Assembly: GCF_014650075.1 (NCBI RefSeq)
Contig: NZ_BMUG01000007.1
Location: 434,001 to 498,000, forward strand
Source: Streptomyces microflavus
GTDB lineage: Bacteria > Actinomycetota > Actinomycetes > Streptomycetales > Streptomycetaceae
Length of the DNA: 64,000 nucleotides
Reading direction: 5' to 3'
Shown: piece after piece, positions 25,108 to 33,240 of the stretch
How positions within the stretch are numbered: position 1 is the first letter of the stretch
Layout of the letters: each line of letters begins with the position of its first letter
Notes under the pieces: generated by a model
What the model was told of the DNA's origin: nothing
What the model saw: the letters and a program-made list of their open reading frames with translations, nothing else
Database searches by the model: none
Made by a program: the position numbers and the translations under genes

Positions 25108-25560
25108 TCACCGCTCCAGGAGCCAGCGTACGAGCGTGAAACCGTCGGGTCCCACCGGGCAGAACGCGGCCCGCACCGGAGCCCCGATCCGCAGCCGCCC
25201 CGGGTCCACCGAGTTCAGCGGTGCGTCGGCGGAGGCGACCACGTTCCCGGCCAGCCGGATGTGCGGGGCATCCGCCAGCTCCACCAGCACCGCGTTGTAC
25301 GGGGCCTGTTCGGCGTAGGCGGGAAGCAGCGGCGGGTGCGGGATCACGTACGACCAGAGCCGGCCGCGTCCGCTCATCGCCCGCCACTCGCTGTCGAAGG
25401 AGCCGCAGTGCGGGCAGCACGGCCGGGGCGGGAAGCGGAGTTCGCCGCAGGTGGGGGAGGCGCACGCCTGGACGCGGAGCTCGCCCCGGGCGGCGTACTC
25501 CCAGAAGGGCGCCCCGTCCTCGTCCAGGACGGGAAGCAGCAGGGAATCGTTCACACCCAT
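25108..25560 (-). CDS. DUF35 OB-fold zinc-ribbon protein, partner of the adjacent thiolase
   Basis: 150 aa. Zinc ribbon Cys33, Cys38, Cys49, Cys52, then OB fold (GRLWSYVIPHPPLLPAY onward). Twelve nt after the thiolase stop, on the same strand, as in ltp2/chsH2 gene pairs. In known cases the DUF35 protein both supports the thiolase-like aldolase and channels substrate. Confidence 0.88.
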   Translation of the reverse strand: MGVNDSLLLPVLDEDGAPFWEYAARGELRVQACASPTCGELRFPPRPCCPHCGSFDSEWRAMSGRGRLWSYVIPHPPLLPAYAEQAPYNAVLVELADAPHIRLAGNVVASADAPLNSVDPGRLRIGAPVRAAFCPVGPDGFTLVRWLLER

Positions 25561-25572
25561 CTCCTCAACTCC

Positions 25573-26721
25573 TCAGTTCCGCAGCAGAACGGCCGACGTC
25601 GGTACGCCCTCACCGGCGGTGACCAGGCAGGTGGCGGCGTCCGGCACCTGGGCGGTGGAGGTGCCGCGCAGTTGTTTGACGCCCTCGGTGATGAGGTTGA
25701 ACCCGTGGACGTACGCCTCGCTCAGCCCGCCGCCCCCGGTGTTGATGGGCAGCCGCCCGCCGCTCTCCAGCGCCCCGCCCTCGGTGAACGCCCCGCCCTC
25801 GCCGCGCGCGCAGAAGCCGTACCCCTCCAGGGAGAGCGGGACGAGCGGGGTGAACGCGTCGTAGATCTGGGCCACATCGACGCCCTCGGGCCCGAAGTCG
25901 GCCTGTTTCCAGAGCTGTCGGGCGGCTGTCCAGGCGGGTCCGGTGAGCGGGTCGTCGTTCCAGTAGTTGACCATCCCGTGGTGCTGGGCGGGCAGGCCCT
26001 GGGCGACGGAGTGCAGGTAGACCGGCTTCTGCCGGCAGTCGCGGGCGCGCTCGGCGGAGACGATGACGCAGGCCAGCGCCCCGTCCGTCTCCAGGCAGTT
26101 GTCGAAGAGGCAGAGGGGTTCGCTGATCCAGCGGGAGGTCATGTACATCTCGCGGGTGAGCGGCCGGTCGTACATGATCGCGGCCGGGTTCTGGTTGGCC
26201 CGGTTGCGGCAGGCGAGGGCCACGTTGAAGAGGTGGTCGCGGGTGGCCCCGTACTCGTGCATGTACCGCCGGGCCAGCATCCCGATCTCGTCGGCGGGCC
26301 GCAGCAGACCGTAGGGGCGGGTCCACTGGGCGGGGGTGGGGAGCTGGACGGCGGTGTTCTTCCAGGGGCGGGGCCCGGACCCGCGTTTGCGCGACCGCCA
26401 GGCGACCCCGACGCTCGCCTGGCCGGTGGCGACGGCGGCGGCGAGGTGGGCGAGGGTGGCGCAGGAGCCGCCGCCCCCGTATCCCACCTTGGAGAAGAAG
26501 GTGACGTCCCCGGCGCCGATCGCCTTGGCGACCTCCACCTCGTCGGTCTCCTCCATGGTGTACGAGGCGAAGCCGTCGACCTCCGACGGTGCGATGCCCG
26601 CGTCGTCGAGGGCGGCCAGGATCGCCCGGCAGGCGAGGGTCTTCTCGGATTCCGGGAGCCGTTTCGCGAACGCCGTCTGCCCGATCCCGGCTATCGCTGT
26701 CGCGTCCTTGAGCGTCGCCAT
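25573..26721 (-). CDS. Ltp2-like thiolase-fold retro-aldolase candidate
   Basis: 382 aa behind GGGAGG. The nucleophile region reads VGYGGGGSCATLAHLAAAVATG; the aligned position is Gly, and the nearby Cys is four residues late. Instead of the canonical GHP His it has LSEAYVHGFN, putting a Tyr where Ltp2 aldolases place a catalytic Tyr. AQIYDAFTPLVPLSLEGYGF is also Ltp2-like. With the adjacent DUF35 protein this should cleave a beta-hydroxy acyl-CoA to a shorter ketone or aldehyde plus acyl-CoA. Substrate unknown; steroid side chains are only one option. Confidence 0.87.
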   Translation of the reverse strand: MATLKDATAIAGIGQTAFAKRLPESEKTLACRAILAALDDAGIAPSEVDGFASYTMEETDEVEVAKAIGAGDVTFFSKVGYGGGGSCATLAHLAAAVATGQASVGVAWRSRKRGSGPRPWKNTAVQLPTPAQWTRPYGLLRPADEIGMLARRYMHEYGATRDHLFNVALACRNRANQNPAAIMYDRPLTREMYMTSRWISEPLCLFDNCLETDGALACVIVSAERARDCRQKPVYLHSVAQGLPAQHHGMVNYWNDDPLTGPAWTAARQLWKQADFGPEGVDVAQIYDAFTPLVPLSLEGYGFCARGEGGAFTEGGALESGGRLPINTGGGGLSEAYVHGFNLITEGVKQLRGTSTAQVPDAATCLVTAGEGVPTSAVLLRN

Positions 26722-26776
26722 CCGCCAACCTCCCGCACCGTCGCGCCTGCTGACAGCGGCAGAGGCTACCGCTAAT

Positions 26777-26791
26777 CTGACGGATAGTCAG
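26777..26791. promoter_or_regulatory. CTGACGG-type palindromic operator between thiolase and ligase
   Basis: ctgacggatagtcag, with five of seven arm positions paired, in the 138-bp divergent region of the thiolase operon and the ligase. One bound dimer could control both. Confidence 0.6.
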
Positions 26792-26859
26792 CTCCCATGG
26801 ACCGTATGAGACGTTCGGAGCACGGTGTCTGTCGGCGTCAGGGACAGGAAGGGCACACG

Positions 26860-28416
26860 ATGCGAGACGACGAGGAGTGGGGCAGCATCCCGGGGCTGGT
26901 GCGGGAGGCGGCACGGCGGTACGGACCGGCGGAGGCGGTGGTCGAGGGCCGCACCCGCCTGACGTACGCCGGACTCGGCGACCGGGTGGAGCGCGCCGCC
27001 GCCGCGTGCATGGCCGCCGGGGTGGAGCGGGGCGACCGGGTCGCGATCTGGGCCCCGAACACGCTGGACTGGATCGTCTCCGCGCTGGGAGCGGTGAGCG
27101 CGGGCGCGGTGCTGGTCCCCCTCAACACACGGTTCAAGGGGACCGAGGCGGCGCACATCCTGCGGCGCAGCCGGGCCAGGCTGCTCTTCGTCACCGGCAC
27201 GTTCCTGGGCACGTCGTACGTGGCGTCCCTGCGCCGGACGGAGGTGAAGCTGCCCGACCTGGAGCGGGTGGTGGTGCTGGCGGAGACCGCGCCGGAGGAC
27301 TACACGAGCTGGCCGGACTTCCTGGCGGCGGGGGAGGGGGTGCCGTCCTCCGCCGTACGGGAACGGGAGGCCGCCATTGCCCCCTCGGACCCCTCCGACA
27401 TCATCTACACCTCGGGCACCACCGGTGCACCCAAGGGTGCGGTGATCACGCACGCGCAGACGCTGCGCGCGTACGAGATCTGGAGCGACCTGGCCGGCCT
27501 GCGCGAGGGCGACCGCTATCTGATCGTCAACCCCTTCTTCCACACCTTCGGCTACAAGGCGGGGATCATCGCCTGCCTGATGCGGGGGGCCACGATGGTC
27601 CCGCAGCCGGTGTTCGGCGTGGACACGGTGCTGGCGAACATCGCGGCGGAACGCATCTCCGTCCTGCCCGGCCCGCCCACCCTCCACCAGGCGCTCCTGG
27701 ACCACCCGGCCCGCGACTCCCACGACCTGTCCGCCCTGCGCCTGGTGGTCACGGGAGCGGCGGTGGTCCCCCTGCGGCTGGTGGAGCGCCTGCGCGGCGA
27801 ACTCCACATCGCCACCGTCCTCACGGCGTACGGCCTCTCCGAGGCGAGCGGCATCGTCACGATGTGCCGCCGGGGCGACGCGCCGCAGACCGTGGCCACC
27901 ACCTCCGGCCGGGCGATTCCCGGCACCGAGATCCGCGTCCTGGCCGGCCCCGGGGAGCCCGGTGAGATCCAGGTGCGGGGCTTCAACGTGATGAGCGGCT
28001 ACTTCGAGGACCCGCAGACCACGGCAGCCACGATCACCCCGGACGGCTGGCTCCGCACCGGTGACGTGGGCGTCCTGGACGAGGCGGGCAACCTGCGGAT
28101 CACGGACCGGATCAAGGACATGTTCATCGTGGGCGGCTTCAACGCCTACCCGGCCGAGATCGAACAGCTCCTCGGCCTCCACCCGGACATCGCCGACGTG
28201 GCGGTCGTCGGCGTCCCCGACCCCCGCCTCGGCGAGGTCGGCAAGGCGTACGCGGTCCGCCGCCGGGGCGCCACGCTCACGGCCGACGACCTGATCGCCT
28301 GGTCGCGCCGCGAGATGGCGAACTTCAAGGTCCCGAGGACGGTGGAGTTCGTCCCGGAGCTCCCGCGCAACGCGAGCGGCAAGGTGGTGAAGGGGGAGCT
28401 GCGGGGGCGGGGGTAG
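26860..28416 (+). CDS. FadD3-like AMP-forming acyl-CoA ligase
   Basis: 518 aa from ATG 26860 after AGGAAGGG; an in-frame ATG at 26797 precedes it but lacks a site. The P-loop IIYTSGTTGAPKGAVITH, the TAYGLSEASGIV motif and the GWLRTGDVG hinge, with KDMFIVGGFNAYPAEIE, are all present. The C-terminal Lys of NASGKVVKGEL is the adenylation Lys. The enzyme makes acyl-AMP then acyl-CoA. Similarity to FadD3 (activates steroid ring propanoates in mycobacteria) is by layout and motif; actual substrate not visible. Confidence 0.9.
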   Translation: MRDDEEWGSIPGLVREAARRYGPAEAVVEGRTRLTYAGLGDRVERAAAACMAAGVERGDRVAIWAPNTLDWIVSALGAVSAGAVLVPLNTRFKGTEAAHILRRSRARLLFVTGTFLGTSYVASLRRTEVKLPDLERVVVLAETAPEDYTSWPDFLAAGEGVPSSAVREREAAIAPSDPSDIIYTSGTTGAPKGAVITHAQTLRAYEIWSDLAGLREGDRYLIVNPFFHTFGYKAGIIACLMRGATMVPQPVFGVDTVLANIAAERISVLPGPPTLHQALLDHPARDSHDLSALRLVVTGAAVVPLRLVERLRGELHIATVLTAYGLSEASGIVTMCRRGDAPQTVATTSGRAIPGTEIRVLAGPGEPGEIQVRGFNVMSGYFEDPQTTAATITPDGWLRTGDVGVLDEAGNLRITDRIKDMFIVGGFNAYPAEIEQLLGLHPDIADVAVVGVPDPRLGEVGKAYAVRRRGATLTADDLIAWSRREMANFKVPRTVEFVPELPRNASGKVVKGELRGRG

Positions 28417-28493
28417 CGCACCTCCGCTCGGCTTCACCGGATGGGGTGAACGGGCGGGGAGTGGTGCGGCGATCGGTGGTAGATCCGTAGGCC

Positions 28494-28650
28494 ATGGCAA
28501 CCAAGAAGTACACGGTCACCCTGCCGGAGGAGCTGGCGGAGGAGATCCGGGCGGAGGTCGGCCGTGGCGCCTTCAGCGCGTATGTCACGCGGGCCATGGA
28601 GTGTCAGCGTGAGCATGACCGGCTGGGGGAGCCGGTGCACCGCCCGGTCG
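28494..28650 (+). pseudogene. Truncated ribbon-helix-helix antitoxin remnant
   Basis: The first ~48 codons read MATKKYTVTLPEELAEEI... through a SAYVTRAM...REHDRLGE stretch, a typical CopG/VapB-like N-terminus related to the intact antitoxin at 29081-29359. After GEPV the frame becomes unrelated and runs antisense through the VapC gene, so the homologous tail is lost. Whether a short protein is still made is unknown. Confidence 0.65.
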
Positions 28651-28685
28651 CCGGGACGCGGCGGATGGTGCAGAGGCCGGGACCG

Positions 28686-29084
28686 TCAGATCTTCTCCGC
28701 TGTCACCCGGGGGTGGCCGGCGGTGAGGAGCCCGATGTCCTCGGTGTCGGACGTGAGGACCGTGACCCGGCCCGGGTGCGTGAGGGCGGTCGCACAGAGC
28801 AGCGCGTCAATGGCGTACTCGTGGCCGTGCAGCCCGGCGCCGATGAGCAGGGTCGCGGCGGACTGCGCGATGGCCTGGCTGACCGGCTCGACACGCAGGC
28901 GCGACAGCGTCCAGGAGAGCGCGGCGGTATTGATCCGCGGATGGATCACCTCGGTCAGGATCACTGCCGAGGTGATGACCGGCAGATCGGCGGCGCGGGC
29001 CGCCTCCAGCCATTCCTGCACCTCGCGGCCGCGCAGGACGGCCTGAGCGAGTCCTTCGCTGTCGAGTACCAGAGCACCGCTCAT
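28686..29084 (-). CDS. VapC-like PIN-domain toxin
   Basis: 132 aa. PIN pattern: N-terminal LVLDSEGLAQAVL with Asp8, a central acidic EVI, GHEYAIDALLCATAL, and the C-terminal VLTSDTEDI. These acidic residues would bind Mg2+ in an RNase active site. Its start overlaps the antitoxin stop by 4 nt, a normal TA arrangement. Expected to cut RNA when freed from its antitoxin. Confidence 0.88.
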   Translation of the reverse strand: MSGALVLDSEGLAQAVLRGREVQEWLEAARAADLPVITSAVILTEVIHPRINTAALSWTLSRLRVEPVSQAIAQSAATLLIGAGLHGHEYAIDALLCATALTHPGRVTVLTSDTEDIGLLTAGHPRVTAEKI

Positions 29085-29359
29085 GCGGCCGCTCCGGCCT
29101 CGGGCGGGTTGCTGGTCAGCTTGGCGCGCTTGTCGGCCACGGACGCGGCGTCGGTCGGCCCGTTGACCTTCTCGAAGTCGGCGAGGAGCTCGTCCAGGTT
29201 GTCGCGCTCGATCTGTCGCTGCGCGGCTGCTTCGAGATATGCCGAGACGCCTCGCTTGCCGACCCGCTCGCGGATCGCGTGGAGGGTCCCCGCCGTGAGG
29301 GAGACGGAGATGCCGCTACTGGGTCCGTCTCCGGGGGGGAAGTCGGGGGCTTCAGTCAT
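29081..29359 (-). CDS. VapB-like antitoxin (ribbon-helix-helix)
   Basis: 92 aa. ISVSLTAGTLHAIRERVGKRGVSAYLEAAA is a CopG/RHH-type strand-helix-helix; the C-terminal ~40 residues, likely disordered, would bind the toxin. First gene of the pair, with an AT-rich palindrome just upstream. Antitoxins of this type also repress their own operon. Confidence 0.85.
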   Translation of the reverse strand: MTEAPDFPPGDGPSSGISVSLTAGTLHAIRERVGKRGVSAYLEAAAQRQIERDNLDELLADFEKVNGPTDAASVADKRAKLTSNPPEAGAAA

Positions 29360-29369
29360 GGCTCTACTT

Positions 29370-29386
29370 TAGCATTTTCAATACTA
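29370..29386. promoter_or_regulatory. AT-rich palindrome: vapBC promoter/operator
   Basis: tagcattttcaatacta has paired outer arms with one mismatch and is strikingly AT-rich for this genome. It starts 11 bp before the antitoxin ATG; on the minus strand tatagtat could be the -10 region. It fits an RHH operator. Confidence 0.6.
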
Positions 29387-29420
29387 TAAAGCGGGTCGGT
29401 GGTCCCCGGCGTCCCCACGC

Positions 29421-29460
29421 CCGAGGGGCCCGAGCCCATCCCCAGGCTCGGGCCCCTCGG
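29421..29460 (-). terminator. Hairpin terminator after afsS
   Basis: A perfect 16-bp stem (ccgaggggcccgagcc and its complement) with an 8-nt loop, 88 nt after the afsS stop. It should also shield vapBC from read-through. Confidence 0.8.
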
Positions 29461-29548
29461 TGTACGACAGCCGCGACGGCTCCCCCTCCGTGCCGCCGCG
29501 GCTGCTCCCCCGTACCTCCCCCGTATCCCCCGTCCCCGTCGTGAAGGT

Positions 29549-29728
29549 CTAGTTGGCGGGCTCGCTCGTGGCGTGCATGTCGCCGTTCGTGGTGTCCCCG
29601 CCGGTCGCGTGCATGTCCTTCGGCTTGAGCGGGCTGCCGGTGGCGTGCATGTCGCCGTTGGTCGTCTCGCCGCCGGTGGCGTGCATGTCCTGCGGCTTGA
29701 TGACCGGGTTCTTCTTCGCGTCAGCCAT
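29549..29728 (-). CDS. afsS: AfsS-like small repeat protein
   Basis: 59 aa from ATG 29728 behind AAGGGGAG. Four DMHAT motifs occur: QDMHATGGE, GDMHATGSP, KDMHATGGD, GDMHATSEP, joined by alternating TTNG and PLKPK linkers. AfsS of S. coelicolor is a ~63-aa sigma-like protein with comparable (T)DNHAT repeats, coded directly after afsR and activated by AfsR to raise antibiotic synthesis. Position and repeat pattern agree. The Asn-to-Met change inside the repeat is a difference from the S. coelicolor form as I recall it. Molecular action of AfsS is not settled. Confidence 0.82.
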   Translation of the reverse strand: MADAKKNPVIKPQDMHATGGETTNGDMHATGSPLKPKDMHATGGDTTNGDMHATSEPAN

Positions 29729-29773
29729 ATCGCTGTTCTCCCCTTGGCAGTACTTCGTTTCCGGTTGATGAGC

Positions 29774-29815
29774 GGGCCCGCCCGGCTGTTCCCCCGTGGA
29801 CTGCCGGGCGGGCCC
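29774..29815 (-). terminator. Hairpin in the afsR-afsS spacer
   Basis: A perfect 13-bp stem (gggcccgcccggc and its complement) with 16-nt loop ends 45 nt before afsS. It may terminate afsR transcription or sit in the afsS leader. GGTGAG occurs twice about 18 bp apart just beyond it on the minus strand (about 29820-29850), which could be part of an AfsR site. Confidence 0.55.
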
Positions 29816-29960
29816 CTCAGGGCCGCTCACCTTACGTCGCGGCCTCACCGTCAGCCCGTCTGCCCCCCGACGCGACGGATCGACAGGCATGAGACTGGCC
29901 GGTCGCGATAAACGAATGATGAACACCCGTGCCGGAGGGGCCGCCAGGGCCCGGAAGGGG

Positions 29961-32926
29961 TTACGAGGGCGAGGTCGAGGCGGCCGACGAGAGCAGCGAG
30001 CGGACCTCGGCCGCCTCCTGCGAACCGAGCGCGTCGTATATGCCGAGCGCCTCGCGCCAGCAGACCTCCGCCCGGCCGAACTGGCCGATCTGGGCGAGGG
30101 AACGGCCCAGCACGGTGAGGACGTTGCCCCGGCGCCACTCGCCGCCGATGCCCCGCAGGGCGGTGAGGGCCTGCTCCGCCTTGACCGCCGCGTCCGTCGC
30201 GTTCCCCGCCGCCAGATCGACCTCGGCGAGCCGGAAGAGGGTCATCCCCTCCCACAGCCGCTGCCGGCTGGCGCGGAAGACGTCCAGCGCCTCCAGCAGC
30301 CGCTCCGACGCCTCGGCGAACCTGCCGCTCTGGGTGAGCGCCATCCCCAGCGCGTAACGGCCGTTGGCGCTCCGCAGGGCGTGGCCCATGCTGTCGTAGA
30401 CGGCCGTGCCCTCCTCGGCCAGGGCCACCGCGCTGTCGGTGCGGCCGGTCGCCAGGTGGATGCGCGAGAGGTTGCAGAGCGCGCTGGCCTCGCCCGGCCG
30501 GTCCTGGATGGAGCGGAAGTTGTCTATGGCCTGGTTGAAGTACCGCTCCCCGTCGTCGTGGCGGCTCTGGTAGAGCGCCATGATGCCCCGGGCGTTCGAC
30601 GCCCAGCAGGCGGGCAGCGGGTCCTGGTCGGCCTCGACCAGGATCATCACGCTCTCCGCCTCCTGCTCGGCCTGGTCGAACCGGCCCGACGTGTGGTGCA
30701 CATCGGCCAGCGTCACCAGGGCCCGGACCTCGGAGCGCCGGTCGCCGCTCGTCCGGGCCGCCTCCAGCAGGGCGATGGCGGCGGTCTCGTACTGCTTCGC
30801 GTTCGCCCCCGACTCGCCCAGGTCCAGGGCCGCCCAGAGCAGGTCGACGCCCCGGCGCAGGGTGGAGGGCTCGCTGGACCGGCGTACGCAGGCGAGCAGC
30901 GGGCCCGCCTCCGTGTACAGCCAGTCCAGCGCCGCCTGCCGGTTGCCGAACGTGAGCCCCGGGTGGTCCGTCGGCTCCAGGTGGTCCACCAGCCGGTCGG
31001 CCGGCCGCTCCAGCGCGTACACCCCCGCCGCCGTCGCCAGGTAGAAGTCGAGCAGCCGCGACAGCGCAGCTCCCTCTCCACCGGCGGCTGTTCGTCGCGT
31101 TCCGCGCAGGCACGCGCGTAGAGGCGTACGAGGTCGTGGTAGCGGTAGCGGCCGGGGGCGGCCGACTCCAGGAGGGAGGTGTCGACCAGGGCTTCCAGGA
31201 GGTCCTCCGCGGTGTGCGGCTCCAGGTTCAGCAGGGCCGCCGCGGCGGCGAGCGAGATGTCGGGGCCGTCCGCGAGGCCCAGCAGGCGGAAGGCGCGGGC
31301 CTGGGCCGGTTCCAGCTGGCCGTAGCCGAGTTCGAAGGTGGCCTTGACCGCGAGGTCGCCCGCCTGGAGCTCGTCCAGGCGGCGGCGCTCGTCGGCCAGC
31401 TTGGCGGCGAGGACGGAGACCGTCCAGGTGCGGCGGGCGGCCAGCCGGGAGGCGGCGATGCGGATGGCGAGGGGCAGGAAACCGCAGGCGGCCACCACGT
31501 CCAGGGCGGCTTCCCGTTCCGCGCCGACCCGTTCCGCGCCGACGATCCTCGTGAAGAGCTGGAGCGCCTCGTCCGGCGACATCACGTCCAGGTCCACCAG
31601 GTGTGCCCCGGCCAGGTCGACCATCCGCACCCGGCTCGTCACCAGCGCCGCGCAGCCGGGCGTGCCGGGCAGCAGCGGGCGGATCTGGGCGGCGTCGTGG
31701 GCGTTGTCGAGGAGGACCAGGATGCGGCGGCCGTCCAGCGTCGAGCGGTAGAGCGCGGCCCGCTCGTCCAGCGTGTCCGGGATCGCCGAGTCCGCCGTGC
31801 CGAGCGCCCGCAGGAACGAGCCGAGGACCGTCTCCGGCTCCGCCGCCCGTGCCCCCGCGCCCTGGAGGTCGACGTAGAGCTGCCCGTCGGGGAAGTGCGG
31901 GCGGGCCTGGTGGGCCACGTGGACGGCCAGCGTCGTCTTGCCGACGCCGCCGATCCCGGCCAGGGCGGAGACGGCCATCACCGAACCCTCGGCGGAGGCG
32001 AGTTGGGCGCCCAGGTCCCGTACGAAGGAGTCGCGTCCCGTGAAATCGGGCACGGTCGCCGGAAGCTGCGCGGGCTTCAAGGGCGCGGCCGCCGGGGCCG
32101 GTTCGTCCGCCGGGCGGGCCAGCTCCTCGTCGGCCCGCAGGATGCGCTGCTGGAGCTGGGCCAGTTCGGGGCGCGGGTCGACCCCCAGCTCCTCGGAGAG
32201 GAGCCGCCGGGTGTCCGCGTACACGGCCAGCGCCTCCGCCTGCCGGCCGCTGCGGTAGAGCGCCACCATCAGCAGCTCGCGCAGCCGCTCCCGCAGCGGG
32301 TGGGCGGCGGTGAGCGCGGTGAGTTCGGAGACGGCCTCCGCGTGGCTGCCGACCTCCAGGTCCAGGTCGAGGCGGGCCTCGGTGAGCTGGAGGCGCCACT
32401 CCTCCAGCCGGGTGCGCTGGTTCTCCGCGTACGGCCCGGGGACCGAGGCCAGCGCCTCGCCGTCCCACAGGCCCAGCACCTTGTTGATCAGGGCGCGGGC
32501 CTGGAGGCGGTTCCCCCCGGCGCGCGCCTTCTCCGCCGCGGCGGCCAGGTCCTGCGCCAGGGTGAGGTCGAGCGCGCCGCGCCCGATCCGGAGCGCGTAC
32601 CCGCCCGCCTCGCTCACCAGGGTGTCCTGCCCCAGGATCTTGCGGAGCCGGGAGGCGTACGTACGGATCGTCGCCAGCGCCTGCGAGGGCGGGTCCTCGC
32701 CCCAGAACGCGTCGATGAGTTCGCCCGCGGTGGCCGTCCGGCCCTCCCGCAGGAGCAGGGCGGCGAGCAGCGCGCGCTGCTGGGGGGAGCCGGAGGGCAG
32801 CGACTCCGCGCCGCGCCACGCACGTACGGGACCCAGGACGGTGAACCTGAGGGAGTCGGCGGCCCCCGGTTCCTCCGGAGCGCGCTGCTCCGGTACGCGC
32901 ACGCGTGGCCCGTGGTCACGGTCCAT
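29961..32926 (-). pseudogene. afsR: AfsR-type SARP regulator, split by an apparent single-base deletion
   Basis: From ATG 32926 (behind AGGGGGC) the first frame holds a winged-helix DNA-binding domain, the BTAD domain, and an NB-ARC ATPase with P-loop GIGGVGKTTLA, down to about 31075. The rest (LLDFYLATAAGVYALE to the stop at 29961, TPR-like helical repeats) is one base out of frame. The switch is at 31069-31070 in ...EQPPVERE|(A)ALSRLL...; adding one base there would give 988 aa, close to the ~993 aa of S. coelicolor AfsR. The unshifted frame runs out-of-sense to 30713. AfsR is phosphorylated by AfsK and activates afsS. Sequencing error, real mutation or programmed frameshift cannot be told apart here. 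Confidence 0.85.
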
Positions 32927-33204
32927 TGATGCCCCCTGTCCTGCTCGCCTGCCGGCCCTGCTCTTCAGCGGGCTCTGCGGTTGGTGCCGGTGTCCGAATA
33001 TCCGCCCGTTGTCCGCTGATGCGTCGAAGTGCGGTGTGCATCCGGATTGCTCGGTACCGCTGGTATCGCGCTCAACAGTCTGCCTTGTCGCGGGCGGGCT
33101 CGTCAGCACTGGGTGACGCTCTGCACAAGCCCTCGACAACGATTGGGGAACCGTGCGGGGAGCCGTGCGGGGAGGTGTGCCCCGTGCCGATGTGCGCACG
33201 CTAG

Positions 33205-33219
33205 CTGACGGTTCGTCAG
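33205..33219. promoter_or_regulatory. CTGACGG-type palindromic operator before the amidohydrolase
   Basis: ctgacggttcgtcag, six of seven arm positions paired, 21 bp before the ATG at 33241. The 314-bp spacer between afsR and this gene holds this site and presumably the afsR promoter, with nothing else recognised. Confidence 0.6.
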
Positions 33220-33240
33220 ATCGGCGCTACCGTGGAACAC

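Noticed and set aside
24322..28416. A polyketide or other antibiotic biosynthesis cluster
   Set aside because: The thiolase, hydratase and ligase genes lack carrier proteins, ketosynthases or tailoring genes and fit acyl-CoA catabolism better.
28494..29372. A 292-residue protein starting with an RHH antitoxin
   Set aside because: After about residue 48 it reads antisense through vapC; only the start has family resemblance.
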